Source: Trileptium ribeirensis
Taxonomy: Eukaryota > Nematoda > Enoplea > Enoplida > Thoracostomopsidae
DNA length: 64,000 bases
Reading direction: 5' to 3'
Assembly (NCBI GenBank): GCA_030248225.1
Contig: JASANE010016297.1
Span: 1 to 64,000 of the forward strand
The notes below the pieces were generated by a model that saw only the letters and a list, made by a program, of their open reading frames with translations, was not told the DNA's origin and ran no database searches. Within the stretch, counting starts at the first letter, position 1. Every line of letters begins with the position of its first letter. Shown one piece after another: positions 37,201 to 48,606 of the stretch. The translations under genes and the position numbers were made by a program.

Positions 37201-37864
37201 CCAGAACATTAGAAGGTTAGTGGGCGGGGGGCTACACTTCAGGTCGGGGGCTACACCTTCCTACAACATATGTACATTGCTTGAAACTTTAGCTACTTTT
37301 AGAGATTCTAGATTTATTTTAACACGCTGCTGCTGTAAAACAAAAACAATTGATCTATGATGAGCTTACATTTAGGTGATGATACCAAGGACAATGCGAA
37401 AAATAGATGTGCTGGCTGAAAGAAGGGTTCCCTAGCTACCCACTTAACAGCACGGCCTCATATCATGGTGCAATGATGATGAACTTATATACTAATATGG
37501 TTCATGCGACCTTCGGTTTCTTTTATTATACATGCGGTCAGGGGGCTACATTTTCATTAAAAAATTTTTAATACATGTGTCGATTTTAGTGGGCGTTACT
37601 GTTTCTAACCGGACTATTGTAAGACTGTATATGTTAAGTTTGGCTTACTTAAATTTCATTTTCATCAGGTCGGGGGAGGGGCTACATTTTGCATACCCCA
37701 TTTTTGGCACTAAATAACCTTCGACCTCATAATCAAACAACACATGAAAGACGCTGATATTCTTTTTCTCAATACCACCTGTACTGATTACGATTACCGT
37801 TATAGCATTTTTGGCGCTAGTGCAGTTTGATGTTATTTATCAGCGTATGCAAGCTGCCAGATTT

Positions 37865-37901
37865 CTGCCGTGCCGGGGAAGAACAGCGCATGTCCACTTT
37901 T
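37865..37901 (+). repeat. Left terminal inverted repeat of the DUF7869-like transposon
   Basis: It begins CTGCCGTGCCGGGGAAGAAC and ends ATGTCCACTTTT. It pairs with 39851-39887 in reverse, with a C/T difference in the GCGCATG/GCGTATG portion. Confidence 0.92.
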
Positions 37902-38076
37902 CAAGTTTACGAGAAAATCGACTTTTTAGTTTGCAAAGCTACTACTGGATGCACAAGCGTCTGACATGCATGAGTTTTTCAGTGATCAAAGAGCTAAGTA
38001 TCTTCTTAGCACGCACAAACTTGTGGGGACGTACGCATCATATGGACCCCACGGCGGGCACCAAAACTGACCCACC

Positions 38077-38262
38077 TGGACATACGCTATTTTATCCAGT
38101 AGTTTTTTTGTTAGAATAAGCACGTATGTCCACTCAGTTTTATGGAGATACGCGTTTATGTAGCTGTACTGTGTAAAAATAGCGTATCTCCACATGAAAA
38201 AAAACGTATGTCCGGACATATGTGTTTCACAAACCGAACGACTCTGAAACATGGACATACGC
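38077..38262. repeat. Subterminal repeat block, left side
   Basis: About seven copies of TGGACATACGC in either orientation, two with GAGATACG in place of GACATACG. One pair is fused back to back around 38204-38222 as a palindrome (CGTATGTCCGGACATATG). Each copy resembles the inner half of the terminal repeat, including the CTGTTTT that often follows. Such clusters serve as transposase binding sites in several superfamilies; that role here is inference. Confidence 0.85.
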
Positions 38263-38381
38263 TGTTTTGATAGTTAGAATTTCTTTGTATTTTAAAAAAT
38301 TCGGCCACAATTCTGCCAGTTTACTTAAATTCAATTTATGTTAACATTCACCTTTGGCACTTTAATCCGCAATATCGATAG

Positions 38382-39371
38382 TCATAAGGTATCGTCATCT
38401 TCAGAACCATCGTCGTCACGCAAAGGCAGTTCGTTCCAAAATCGTTTGGCTTCTTCTTCCATAAATCGTGTTAGGTTCTTCAGTATCATCGTTTTCCTGT
38501 GTTTGGCTATGCCTTGAGGTTTTTCTCTTGCCTCCGGCAATGATTTAGGCGCTTTAGTGGACATAAATGTATACTCTTCGAAGTTCGCTTCTTTTTGTTG
38601 CATCTGTTTGGCATAGTACAGCTGAAATTTTCTACCACGGCGGAATTGCACGCATACCATATCTTTCAGAAGAGGTCGATCTGCAGCGTTCATTTGCTTC
38701 TTAGTGCAGTTATTTTTGAATATGAAGCATTCCGATACTTTTAGACAGTGCGTTTTGATATTACCGCTGACGGCACTACTCACCGCTTGCACAAGCTGCT
38801 GGAAATCTTGAACTTTGTTCATTTGTTTCATCCGCAGCTCTACTCCGTGGTGAACGGCATCCGCGGACATAAAAGTATGTCCGGGTTCTAGGTAATTCAG
38901 TGTTATTTTCTCCGCAGCAATTTCGGAAGTGTTAACGGCCCAAGCCATCATGGAAAACAAAACCCAGTTTTTGTTTTGGGCACTACAATTATCCAACCAG
39001 AAAACTAGTTGCTTTGCCTTATTGTTACATACCATAAATTGCCAGAAAGCACTGGCTATATCGGACGCTGACCGCCCTGTAATAGCTTCGTGCCACAGTA
39101 CAGCTAAAGTTTGATGGCCAATTTCAGAATGTTGTGATCCAAGAAGAGCAAAAGTTTCGTTGTATGCAATCAAACGGGGAGTGAATAAACAGCTTTTAAT
39201 TCCGGGAAGCCTAGGTAACATAACTATTTTCTGAAGATCCGCTGAAACGCGAATGATTTTTGGATCCTGTTCGGCGTTTTTGTCAACGGTATATGCTTCA
39301 CGAGCAATACGAGAACGTAGTACGTGGTCATTGTTAGCAACACATAAATCACAATCAATGTTGTTAAATTG
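38382..39371 (-). CDS. DUF7869-like protein, probable transposase, N-terminally incomplete
   Basis: The frame is open for 329 codons from just below a stop at 39372-39374; the first ATG is at 39221, 50 codons in. Upstream of that ATG the frame already reads family-like sequence: a Cys-x2-Cys (DCDLC) and RVSADLQKIVMLPRLPG. Further on are WLDNCSAQNKNW and LEPGHTFMSADAVHHGVE, whose two Asp residues sit where an RNase H-like fold would place catalytic acids. These motifs are typical of the DUF7869 proteins that occur in many copies in invertebrate genomes. The C terminus is Lys-rich and ends DDDGSEDDDTL. Another frame near 39460-39490 reads KRPSEQC, which resembles the Cys-rich start of the family, so the true start has been lost by frameshift or lies across an intron. 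Activity is doubtful; family assignment is from memory of motifs. Confidence 0.75.
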   Translation of the reverse strand, partial: QFNNIDCDLCVANNDHVLRSRIAREAYTVDKNAEQDPKIIRVSADLQKIVMLPRLPGIKSCLFTPRLIAYNETFALLGSQHSEIGHQTLAVLWHEAITGRSASDIASAFWQFMVCNNKAKQLVFWLDNCSAQNKNWVLFSMMAWAVNTSEIAAEKITLNYLEPGHTFMSADAVHHGVELRMKQMNKVQDFQQLVQAVSSAVSGNIKTHCLKVSECFIFKNNCTKKQMNAADRPLLKDMVCVQFRRGRKFQLYYAKQMQQKEANFEEYTFMSTKAPKSLPEAREKPQGIAKHRKTMILKNLTRFMEEEAKRFWNELPLRDDDGSEDDDTL

Positions 39372-39537
39372 TTAAAAAATCAAGCAATAATTGATATAAA
39401 TGCTTGTCGTATTGTAGCTAAACATATTGGACTACGATGCGTTCAACTTGTATTTATATTGCAGCACTGTTCGGAAGGTCTTTTTCTTGCAATTATTTAG
39501 CCCTAAAACAGGGAATAACTAGGAAGTTAAGCAGCGA

Positions 39538-39790
39538 ATGTCCATAGCGTATGTCCGTGGACATACACTGTTTCTAGTGTTACCGAGTGAAAATGACGTA
39601 TGTCCACGGACATACGCCGATTTTGATACTTACCGAGAAAGAACTGTGTATGTCCATTGCAAAATAGCGTATGTCCACAATTTTTGGACATACGTTGTTT
39701 TTGTCTCCTGGGACGATGGACATACGTGCTTTCTACCAAAATTTAGCCGCATATATCTCTTTACTGGTTGGACATACGTAAAAACGGACT
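39538..39790. repeat. Subterminal repeat block, right side
   Basis: About ten copies of the same motif, with three head-to-head or near palindromic pairs: GTATGTCCGTGGACATAC (39550), GTATGTCCACGGACATAC (39599) and a wider one near 39668-39694. Density is higher than on the left. Confidence 0.88.
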
Positions 39791-39850
39791 GCACTACGCG
39801 ATTCTACGTGAAATTCTGGTCCAGATAGTGCTAATAACTCGATTTCGTCA

Positions 39851-39887
39851 AAAAGTGGACATACGCTGTTCTTCCCCGGCACGGCAG
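39851..39887 (-). repeat. Right terminal inverted repeat of the DUF7869-like transposon
   Basis: On the plus strand it reads AAAAGTGGACATACGCTGTT and ends CCCCGGCACGGCAG. ATTT follows at once and matches the four bases before the left repeat. Confidence 0.92.
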
Positions 39888-40269
39888 ATTTGACCTTGGT
39901 CGGGGGGCTATATCACGAAAAAAAATTTCACAAGCTTGACGTCAGTTTCAGTATCGATGCTTACTCCCAATTTTATCTAATTTTAAAAAAAATTAGCAAA
40001 TACCAAAGGATCACACTGAAAGAAAACACATATATGTATCACGTGCTAGAGATACGGCGAACGTTTATAGTGGGACATGTGTTTTGACTTCATTTGGCCA
40101 ACCCGGTTTGAAGGCCTCTGGCTCCAGCTATGTTAGAGGTACAGAGGTCGACACCTTATTATGACCGTGGGACATACTATTACTACATCTCACAGCGATA
40201 TTAAATTTCCTTCCAAAATACTGGTGGGATGGGCCAAAAAGTGCCGCTGTAGCCCCCCCCCCCGACTAA

Positions 40270-43130
40270 AATGGCATGGTTTCGTGAAATGACCCAGATA
40301 TATCGTATAATCAGGACATGCAATACGAACAACCATATCATAAAATTTTAAACATTTATTTAAATTTCAAAAACTAATAACGATTTGAGACATATGCAAA
40401 CATTTGTTCTTTAATGAGGTGCTTTTTGCACCAATATTTGATGGTATAATAATTCACTATGCGTTTTTAGTATCAGTATTTAATTCATAGTGAACGTGAA
40501 CGCCGTTGTAGTAGTTTCATGTTAGAGTTAACACTAATTTATCCTGAATAAAGCGGCAATTCGGATATTTTCCGGTATCTCGCGGATCTTCATGGGTACC
40601 AGGGAACTGCTAGTACCCAACTGTAAACCAGAGAAGGGGAGTAGCAAAGGTTGCCAGCTTGCAAGCTAGGCCCCAACTAGGGTTAAATATCTAATATCGT
40701 ACAGAAAGTGGAAGTTTATGGCATCCGAAATTGGTTATTTGAATTTAAAAAAATTTCAGAGAAACAGCTACGTAACCGGATACCATTTGTAAAATCTATC
40801 TAATCCCTGAGTTCTAAAGTATAAGATAATTTTTTGTTCAAACTACAACATATTGCTCATAACATCGCGCTGCAGATTTTGAAATATTTACTGGTATGCA
40901 AGATTAACTGCAAAGTACAGAAATGTATGTATTCCTTTAACAGATGTAGTTGCTTTTGTGCAACTTAATACTACTTACTACAGTAATTTAGTTCGTTGCG
41001 TAGCGTATCTGCTGCTGCTATTGTTATTAACTCGCGTTGTGAGGAGCATTAAGAATCCGAGCTGCAGTGTCGCCGTAGCTCAGTGGTTGGTTAGTCAGTG
41101 CTACTATAAGGCTCGAGTCCCGCAACAGTTTGGGCGCAATGCAAATTAATTATTAAAGCAATGAGTTAAACCGATCAAAATTAACAGGTCCAGTGTGATT
41201 ACAAAGTTGGTTATGTTGACACAGACGCCAAGACCACATTTTATCACCGCGGCACGTGCACTGAAGGCTTTACTTATTTAAATTTAGACCACACTAAATT
41301 AGAACGTTCAGTACCAAAGGTCGGCTTCAGAAATATGGATCCTCCATAAATTAACTGAAAATTAAACAAGCAACAATAAATAAAGAGCGTACGTCCGAAA
41401 AATACTAAATTTCGACAGATTTTTCAGTTATAACCGACTTCAATAAAAAAATTCATTAACCTTAACTCGCACCCGTTGCTTCTCTAGCTACAATCCTGCT
41501 GCTATCGCTATCGCGCACGCTGATGTTGAATAAGGCTTTTTTAAAAACAGGATAAATATTTCCTAGATCAATGTGACAAGCAATGCGGTACAAGTTTAGC
41601 TTTTGTGGTTGCGTGATCAAAAGCCACTGTACAATAGCTACCTTAACAGTCTCTAATTTCTTGTTTCGTGAACAGTCTTAACGTTCACTGAACTTCGGTT
41701 AAGTTATCATCCTTGTCATGCTATACCTGCCTGGTCTTAGAAACACACTAGATATTAAAGACACATTCTAAAATAAAAATGTTCACATATTTATCCAAAC
41801 CTAACTATCCCTGTGCCCGAAAGATAATCACGCTTACCTTAGAAAACAGGCGTAACTTTTGTGAGAACCGCTGGTAGACCGACATACGTATTTATTGGCG
41901 GCTCCGTACTTTGCTTACTTACGAACTTGCAATGTATTTTAACACCGAACTAGCATCTAGATCTAAGTATTTTCAACGTTACGGTGGTTCCTACCTATCC
42001 AATACCTACCGACAACCATGTGATGGTCAGCCATATCCTGGTTGAACAAATGAAATGTATTCGTCTCTTTGGTCTGCGGTAAATACAGCATAAACAAAAT
42101 TTCACCCCCTAAAGCCAAAACATATAAATATGACGGCAAAAACCTGTACGGAAAACTGTATGAAAATATATTTGTAAACAGTGTTATTTCGGTATTCTCG
42201 AATCAGGGTTTTATATTTCTCAAACCGTAAAATTTTGTACCTGGTGACGAAATACCATGTTAGGATATCCAGATTCTCCCGATGCCGCGAATAATATCCG
42301 GATATGAAATCGTACACGAATATCCATGCCCATCACCAATATCTATCTTTAAGACGTACAGCTAGAAGCGAAGTTCGTGTTAAAACATGATTTCAAGCGC
42401 GCAACCTCTGTTCGGTATGGGCGGGATCGTAATTTTCAAATTCACTGATATTAGTCAAATTTTCCTATACACCCAAAACCCAATAGTACACTATGTATAT
42501 CCAACTCACGTTTTGTGTTTATTTTTAAAATCAATTACTATTCCAATATTAAAACAGAATGAATTAATGCCTGAAAACATTACGCACGACATTTCATAAG
42601 CATAATGTCATATTGTAAAAATCTATTATGTCCCTTTAAAATTTTAGAAAATGAAAATACATTCCTGATGGCTGTAAACAGAAGAGATGATTGATAATGT
42701 TGTGTTATCACATAATAAATTTAAGCAGATTAACAATTCCACAGGGATCAACTAGCAACAGATCACATTGTGATGAGTTATACAACTGAAATTGTCGCGA
42801 GGCGTGTGTTTGCACGTCGTTCGTAGCTCGCATCTCGTTAAGAAATAAAGCAAAAGCTTTACTCGGTTTCCGCGCATTTTCTAAAACAGTTTATTAAAGC
42901 TTTCCCGGTTTTTGATAAGAGAGGATCATTACAATGAAATATTGAAAAAAAATTATTTTCAGGGCTCTAATATGCAGGACCAATGAGAAAATTAATTTTC
43001 CCAGTGTATGCTCTAAAAACATTACTCGGCTTGCTTCAGATCCTCATGTTCACGACGCAGTTGGCTCGTAGTCAACTGAAATTGACCAGTGATACAGATC
43101 AAGAAGGTCATAATGGAAAGGCAATCATAC
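40270..43130. other. No gene recognised apart from a tRNA-like sequence
   Basis: AT-rich DNA with short open frames only. A moderately G-rich patch at 40567-40690 contains GGTACCAGGGAACTGCTAGT and GCTTGCAAGCTAGGCCCC, nature unknown. Confidence 0.45.
41068..41125 (+). repeat. tRNA-like sequence with A and B boxes, probable pseudogene or SINE head
   Basis: GTAGCTCAGTGGTTGG is a strong A-box match and GGCTCGAGTCCCGC a good B-box match. The interval between them is about ten bases shorter than in a real tRNA and no acceptor stem pairs, so it is not a functional tRNA gene. Confidence 0.55.
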
Positions 43131-43134
43131 TTAC

Positions 43135-43222
43135 GTGAAGTATCAAAACTCGCAAGCAATGATGAAACCGTCCAGGCAACACATAGCGACATGATCCTTT
43201 GTCCTTTCAATATTGCGATTTT
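43135..43222 (-). CDS. Candidate exon with a hydrophobic run
   Basis: A GTTCTTAG acceptor at 43223 and a perfect GTAAGTATG donor at 43134 bracket an open frame reading KIAILKGQRIMSLCVAWTVS and on to FDTS. The MSLCVAWTVSSLLASF part would suit a membrane or signal segment. The family is unrecognised. It could belong to the same minus-strand gene as the exons at 45.6-45.9 kb. Confidence 0.3.
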
Positions 43223-45055
43223 CTAAGAACAGTTTATATTTGTCGTAATAAAAACAAATCCTGATAAACCAAAGAATTATCCATGAAAAATGAACCGCTG
43301 TCAGGTGCTTCGGAAATTGAGATTTGCCATATTATGATCAGGCACCTGGCTGCATGGTCACAGATGGGGCCGAGAAACTCAGCTACTACCCGAGGCGTGA
43401 CCAAACATGAGCGACCGTCGGCCAATACTCAGTATTAAGGCGTAGCCGAAATATAGTTTAGAAAGACAAAAGTTTGTGCTTTACATGTTTTCTATTTTTT
43501 TCGTAAAATTGGTATATTCTCGGCTATCCCAGATTTTTCCCAGTTCTCCAGTGATTCCCGGTCTAAGGTACCAAGACTCTAGATAGTGCAGCTGTTTGCT
43601 TGTGTCTGTTTCAATAACATGACCCAGCCTTGATTACTGGCTCCAGCGTGAGTTGATCTGTTATTGCATGAAACACAAGTTAGTTTATTATGAAAGGTAA
43701 ATATACTTCTAAACTGCTTAACAGCTAAAAATTGATTTCACAGTAGTCTGACGTAATTTAATATTACTGAATACATAATGTTTACATGCGGTCAAAAGAT
43801 CATTTGCAAATAGATGACGCATCCATTAGTGTCAACACCAACACAAGGTATTAATTAAATACAATATATAAGCAAAATCGGTTGCTTGGCATGTCAGATG
43901 ACGCGCCGTTACTAAGACCATCAATTTCGCTGACTGCAGCGTGCATCAACAACTTCCTTAATTAAAAGAGAGCGATTTTTATGAGGCAGCCTCAGTACTT
44001 GTATCCCAGTACTCACGGCATAACATTTCAAAGAAAACGAGTATACGAGTTCGTGGAACATTTCCATTTCCACGAGAATAGGAAAAGGCGGTTTCTCGAG
44101 GATAATTTTTTAACATTTAATAGCATTGGAGATAAACATTTCAGTTTTAATAGTTAAAAGTTAGGCACACGTCACCGTTACGGATAGAACCTTGTACTGT
44201 TAGAAAAAGTTTCGTTTTGTAAAATGTTTTCACAACAATTTCTTATAAACCCATGAACTTCTGTGTTGCTTTGTTGTTGCGCTGACATCAGCAGACTATT
44301 CGTGATAACGGCATTGGTGATAGGCACTTAGGATAACGTCATATGGAACATGGGACATCTACATATCAATACTTACAATAGCATAATAATAATAATCATA
44401 CAACACACGGTGTCTTACATCTTAATGGTTAGAAATCCCGGGACTTTGTCAAAATAAACACTTCAAATTTCGGAGTCTGCTTACTTTATATGCTTACAAG
44501 CGGTAGCAAGAAGTTTTACAATGTTTTCCCATTTGCTTCTGACAATGACTTTCGCCTGAAATTAATAAATAAACTACTTTAATAATACAATCCGTGATAA
44601 TATTGTACGTTGAACAACAAAAACACCAAAATAGTAAAAAGGAAAGTTGTGGTCGAAAATAGAATATTATCAATTTTGCACCATCAGTATTTTACATGCT
44701 TAAATGAATTAACATTCCACAGAACTGGTTATCCTCAAACTTAGCGAATCCGGTGTAAGTGGTTCGCGCAACGCTTCTGAAACTAATAACATCAACACTT
44801 AGTGCAGAACCCATTGCTTTAGGACAAGTAGCAAGCGTGTTTCGTGCGAGCTGCGAATGACCTTAGAGAGAGCAACAATTTTAGGTGAGGGCACGCCAGA
44901 AATCACCGCTAATATTTCGATGTTCGATACATTGTTATAACACTGTTTGCTCGAGGTTCGCTCGCTGACCTTGGTCGCTCGAAATGACATTTCGGGCACG
45001 TATTCTATATCATTGATTATTGACATCTTTAACATTGATTACAAACGCATCCGGC

Positions 45056-45241
45056 CTAGTTCAGACCACACGAAATAACACGCACGTAATACCTCGTATT
45101 AAACGGCTGACCCATAGACACGGATCGTCTGTTGCATTTCATCCACGTTGTTTGTGCGAACGTTTGCAAATCTTCTCTTAATTTGTTACAAAATTCTCTG
45201 GTACCTCCCAAGTATTTAGACATTCCCATTTCACTCACCAA
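45056..45241 (-). CDS. Unassigned open frame, possible exon
   Basis: The frame reads MGMSKYLGGTREFCNKLRED, then LQTFAQTTWMKCNRRS, with protein-like composition. A GTGAGTG donor-like site lies at its upstream edge, and a second frame over the same bases reads NNVDEMQQTIRVYGSAV. I cannot tell which frame, if either, is used. It lies downstream of the HEAT-like exons on the same strand. Confidence 0.25.
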   Translation of the reverse strand: MVSEMGMSKYLGGTREFCNKLREDLQTFAQTTWMKCNRRSVSMGQPFNTRYYVRVISCGLN

Positions 45242-45561
45242 AACCTTCCTGCACTAACACCATACGATGCAATATTTCCAAATATAAAAAGAAGTCAATA
45301 ATGTGCTACAAACTACAGCTATAGTTGCATTGCTAGTCTATTTCTAGTTTTCTGTGTTCTTGACAATTGATCAACATCATTTCGAAACCTCAAAATAGGC
45401 GCAGAACGGAGAGCCACCACACTTTCTACGTTTTGTCCAGATATGCGAAATACTTACTCGAAATGCGAATGCATATGCGATTATCACGTAATGATATATT
45501 GTGGCAGCAACATTAGCACATGAAAAAGAAAAATGTTAGATAAATCAATAGTGAGACATAC

Positions 45562-45906
45562 CACATGAACAGATGCGGCTAAATCTGTTGAAGAAATTGG
45601 TATCTTGGAGTATCGTATCTGTGCGAAGATTACTACATTGAAAATAGAGGTCCAGTTATGCAATCATATACCACCTAATAAGTACATACGCCGCACGGCG
45701 GCCATGGAAAAGTGTTTTCGGTACTTTGATGCAATTTCTAGTCACTAAAACCGTACATACTTGTTTGTCCGCCAGCCAAATACTTGCCGCATCCAATAGC
45801 GGTTTCCGAACAGAATTTATCGAATCTTTGGCAATTTCGATAACACGACAAAATGCTTCACCCCGAACATCTTGCTGACTGTCGTCCAAACGTTCCAGTA
45901 ATGCCG
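45562..45906 (-). CDS. Two adjacent exons of a HEAT/ARM-repeat-like protein
   Basis: The first exon (45906-45761) follows CGTTTTAG and ends CAA|GTATGT. It reads ALLERLDDSQQDVRGEAF, then CRVIEIA, then PLLDAASIWLADKQ, a helix-turn-helix pattern like a HEAT repeat (LLxRLDDxxxDVR also occurs in the axonemal dynein assembly factor DNAAF5). The second (45618-45562) follows TTCGCACAG, is exactly 19 codons in phase 0 and ends GTG|GTATGT. Phases agree (0 to 0). More exons are needed and I could not chain them with confidence. HEAT character is an inference from pattern. Confidence 0.5.
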
Positions 45907-46139
45907 CTAAAACGAAAATTTCACTATAATTAGCAAAATGTACTTTTAATGCAAGGGAGAACAATGCATATGATCGAGCGAGGTAGGTCAGTGATCAAAC
46001 ATCGTGGAACAATGAATATATTGCTCATTTTCCAAACCTGTCCAATCACTGACAGTTTACAGAAATTTAATTTCTACAATATATAAGAACAGGTGCCCGA
46101 CAACAAATTCTTACTTTTCTATTTTGTGTTATATCTTGG

Positions 46140-46480
46140 CTCCCCATTCGCTGAAAATTTTCCCAGGGGGCATGAACCGGCGCCCTTCTGATTCGGAACC
46201 AGGGGTGCCAGATTTTGCCAGGGGGGCATTTTAACAAAACAAAAGTGAAAAGAGTTACAATCATATCAGAAACCCTGCCAAAATGGAGAGAAAAAGCTAT
46301 TTTGAAGGAAATTTTGGAATTTTAATACAAATTTTTAACGAATTATAATTTGTGGGTGTTTTAACCAAGTAAAACAAAAAAAATTTGCCAAAGGCGATGA
46401 ACCGGGAGGAGCCAAATTTTAGCAGAAAGCACGACGCGGGACTCCGTTTTTGTCAGGGGGCACTTGAAAATGCCAGCCCC
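46140..46480. repeat. Degenerate direct repeats with GCCAGGGGGCA motifs
   Basis: CCCAGGGGGCATGAACCGGC, TTGCCAGGGGGGCATTTT and TTGTCAGGGGGCACTTGAAA recur over 340 bases, with partial copies (GGCGATGAACCGGGAGG) between them. They resemble, but are not identical to, the GGGGGCTACA family at 37-40 kb. Confidence 0.5.
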
Positions 46481-47370
46481 AATCCCAACTTCGACAGCCC
46501 AATATATACTATTAGCTAGTAGACACTGCGAACAATTATCCAATGAATATAAATTCATATGCTTAAGACGTAGACACCACATTTTCATAGATATAACCCA
46601 AATTATTATAAATCGCATTTTTGAGCACGAAATGAAATTTAAAAGTCCGGGCACTCAGCGGTATCAGCCGATTAACGCTAGACGAGGTGAAGAGTACAAA
46701 TGACTTTTGACAATCTTGGTATGTAAGCCGTCACTACATAAGGTCACCAGCTGCCTACATCCAAAAATATTATTTTCAATATAAAAAGTTTATAAATACA
46801 ATGTTTCAGCTACTTTACACATTTCGCAAAAAGTGTGGCAGGAGATTCGTGGTTTGTAGTTTGTAGCCGAAGTAAACCTGACCATCGGGTAAGGTTTTTG
46901 GTGGTCCGACCCGACACTATCCAACCAACACTCAACCCGACTCCACTTTATTAAACGTTGTGACGTTGAAACTGCTCGAAAGCACATAAGCAGAAACCAA
47001 TGTGTATTAAAAAGTTCTAGCATCATTCAAACGCTGAATTTATTTTATTAGAATTTGCCAGAAACCAGTCGATTTCTGCTGTCACTGTTTGCTGGTTGAC
47101 CTCAATTCGCAGCTTCAACATAAACGATCTGCTGTCTTGATCATCCATGCTGTTAAAACCTGGAGGGTTTCTGTTCTGGAAGTGTGATGGTCTTTTAAGA
47201 CACCAACCAACGTAACCGGTGTACACCACTCTTCCTTGTACCGCACTACGACGATACATTTTTGGAATGCGAAGGTTTTGCGTTTTGGTTAAAGAATAAA
47301 GATTACATGCTGATGAGTTGCATCATATTTTGCAACTGATTAATACAACAGCATTACGTGTTAGTAAAGC

Positions 47371-47865
47371 TTAAGGTGACCTCACCAACAATTTTGTAAT
47401 TTTGCATAAACATTGTTAAGGAACGGTTTTTGGTCAATTGAAATTCGGGGTAAAACTGTTCGCGAACACAGCGCTCGCGACGGAAATCTAATCATTTTCT
47501 GATCGCAAAAATTCAAGTAAAATTACTCAAATTTTTGAGAACGAAAATTTGCCAAATATGAATGAAGCCGTTTTGCTCGCGAACACCGAGAGCTTAACTA
47601 TAGGATCGATTTGATTGTGACGTTACTTTTGCATTAAATTTATCCTCGAATACTGAATAATCCAAGTTGATATGATTAGGCATTAGGGAACCGAATTTCT
47701 ACAAACTGAAACGCCAAAATTCAGTTCGAACACAAGGTATAATTTCTGCACTTGAATTTGATTTGCCAATTTTCGGTAGCCTGAAATTCAGCCTTTTTCC
47801 GTAACAAGGGTTTGGCATTCGATATCGGTTTTTACAAAATAGGATGGTTGGCGAGGTCACCTTAA
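47371..47865. mobile_element. TTAA-flanked miniature transposon, copy 1
   Basis: The ends read TTAAGGTGACCTCACCAAC and, inverted, TTAAGGTGACCTCGCCAACC. Length is 495 bp and no frame is present. TTAA at both outer edges is the target duplication of the piggyBac superfamily, though the terminal bases are not classical piggyBac. It is homologous, in inverse orientation, to 49688-50200. Confidence 0.85.
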
Positions 47866-48606
47866 CCTTATGCGGGATTCGCGTTATAATGTCCTCACCA
47901 CTTGGAACTTATGTACCCCACACAGTAGCAGGCATACCCTAAAATACGTAGGTGTGTAAAAAGTAAAAACATAGTAAAAGGCTGTGCTTTTAAATAAAGT
48001 TTCAAATAAATTTCAAACAAAACTAGCCAATAGTTTGGCTTATTTCAGACGGTGTCAATGAACCGTCGTTGCTTTTTCGTTTTGATGAGGGTTTCCGCCA
48101 CCCTGTGGGGTCATTTTACATAGGGCCTACCCTGGAAACACCGCATTGGCAAGCATAAAACACCGAAATACTATATTGCCAAAATGAGGTATCTAGGGGT
48201 GTGCCCGACACCCTCATATTTTGTTATATGGTGTGGGTGTCACTGTCACCGTCTTTACGGTATAGTCTACACTACACAGGGACAAAAGTTCCAACTGTTG
48301 GGGAGATTATAACATGAATCCCGCATTACTCACACATTATTGTTAAGTATCGTATACATCAAAATCATTCAGTTTCAGCGGCTCGGTGTACAAATCCCGT
48401 TGCCGCTAGCGCTGCCGAAACCACAACCATTGCTTGCGACGAATGTGGCAGCTGAATCCATTACGGTTTTGCAAACATATTTATCGAGAATACAGGCATA
48501 TTCAGCGGAATATGACCCCGTCCTCGTCCTTAAGCGAGAAATGACTAGCAGCCTATCGCAAATGCCAGATAATTCGCTTTTCCACCCATACAACTCAGAG
48601 GACTAC

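Larger units (their letters stand above)
37865..39887 (-). mobile_element. DNA transposon with 37-bp terminal inverted repeats and a DUF7869-like frame
   Basis: Positions 37865-37901 and 39851-39887 are inverted copies with one mismatch, and similarity fades over the next 15-20 bases. ATTT flanks both sides (37861-37864 and 39888-39891), a probable 4-bp target duplication. Inside lie one long minus-strand frame and two blocks (38077-38262 and 39538-39790) crowded with copies of the inner part of the terminal repeat, GCGTATGTCCA. Length is 2023 bp. The arrangement of terminal repeats, clustered subterminal binding-site-like repeats and one catalytic-looking gene is that of a cut-and-paste transposon. 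I do not know a named superfamily for it. Confidence 0.88.
37220..40265. repeat. Scattered GTCGGGGGGCTACA motif family around the transposon
   Basis: GGCGGGGGGCTACA at 37223, GTCGGGGGCTACA at 37242, GTCAGGGGGCTACATTTT at 37537, GTCGGGGGAGGGGCTACATTTT at 37669 and GTCGGGGGGCTATA at 39899 share one orientation. A long C run with GTAGCCCCC...CCCGAC lies inverted at 40247-40266. The DUF7869-like transposon is inserted between the fourth and fifth copies. These may be internal and end repeats of an older element. Confidence 0.6.

Noticed and set aside
41068..41125. A functional tRNA gene
   Set aside because: A- and B-box spacing is too short and no acceptor stem pairs; retained only as a tRNA-like repeat.
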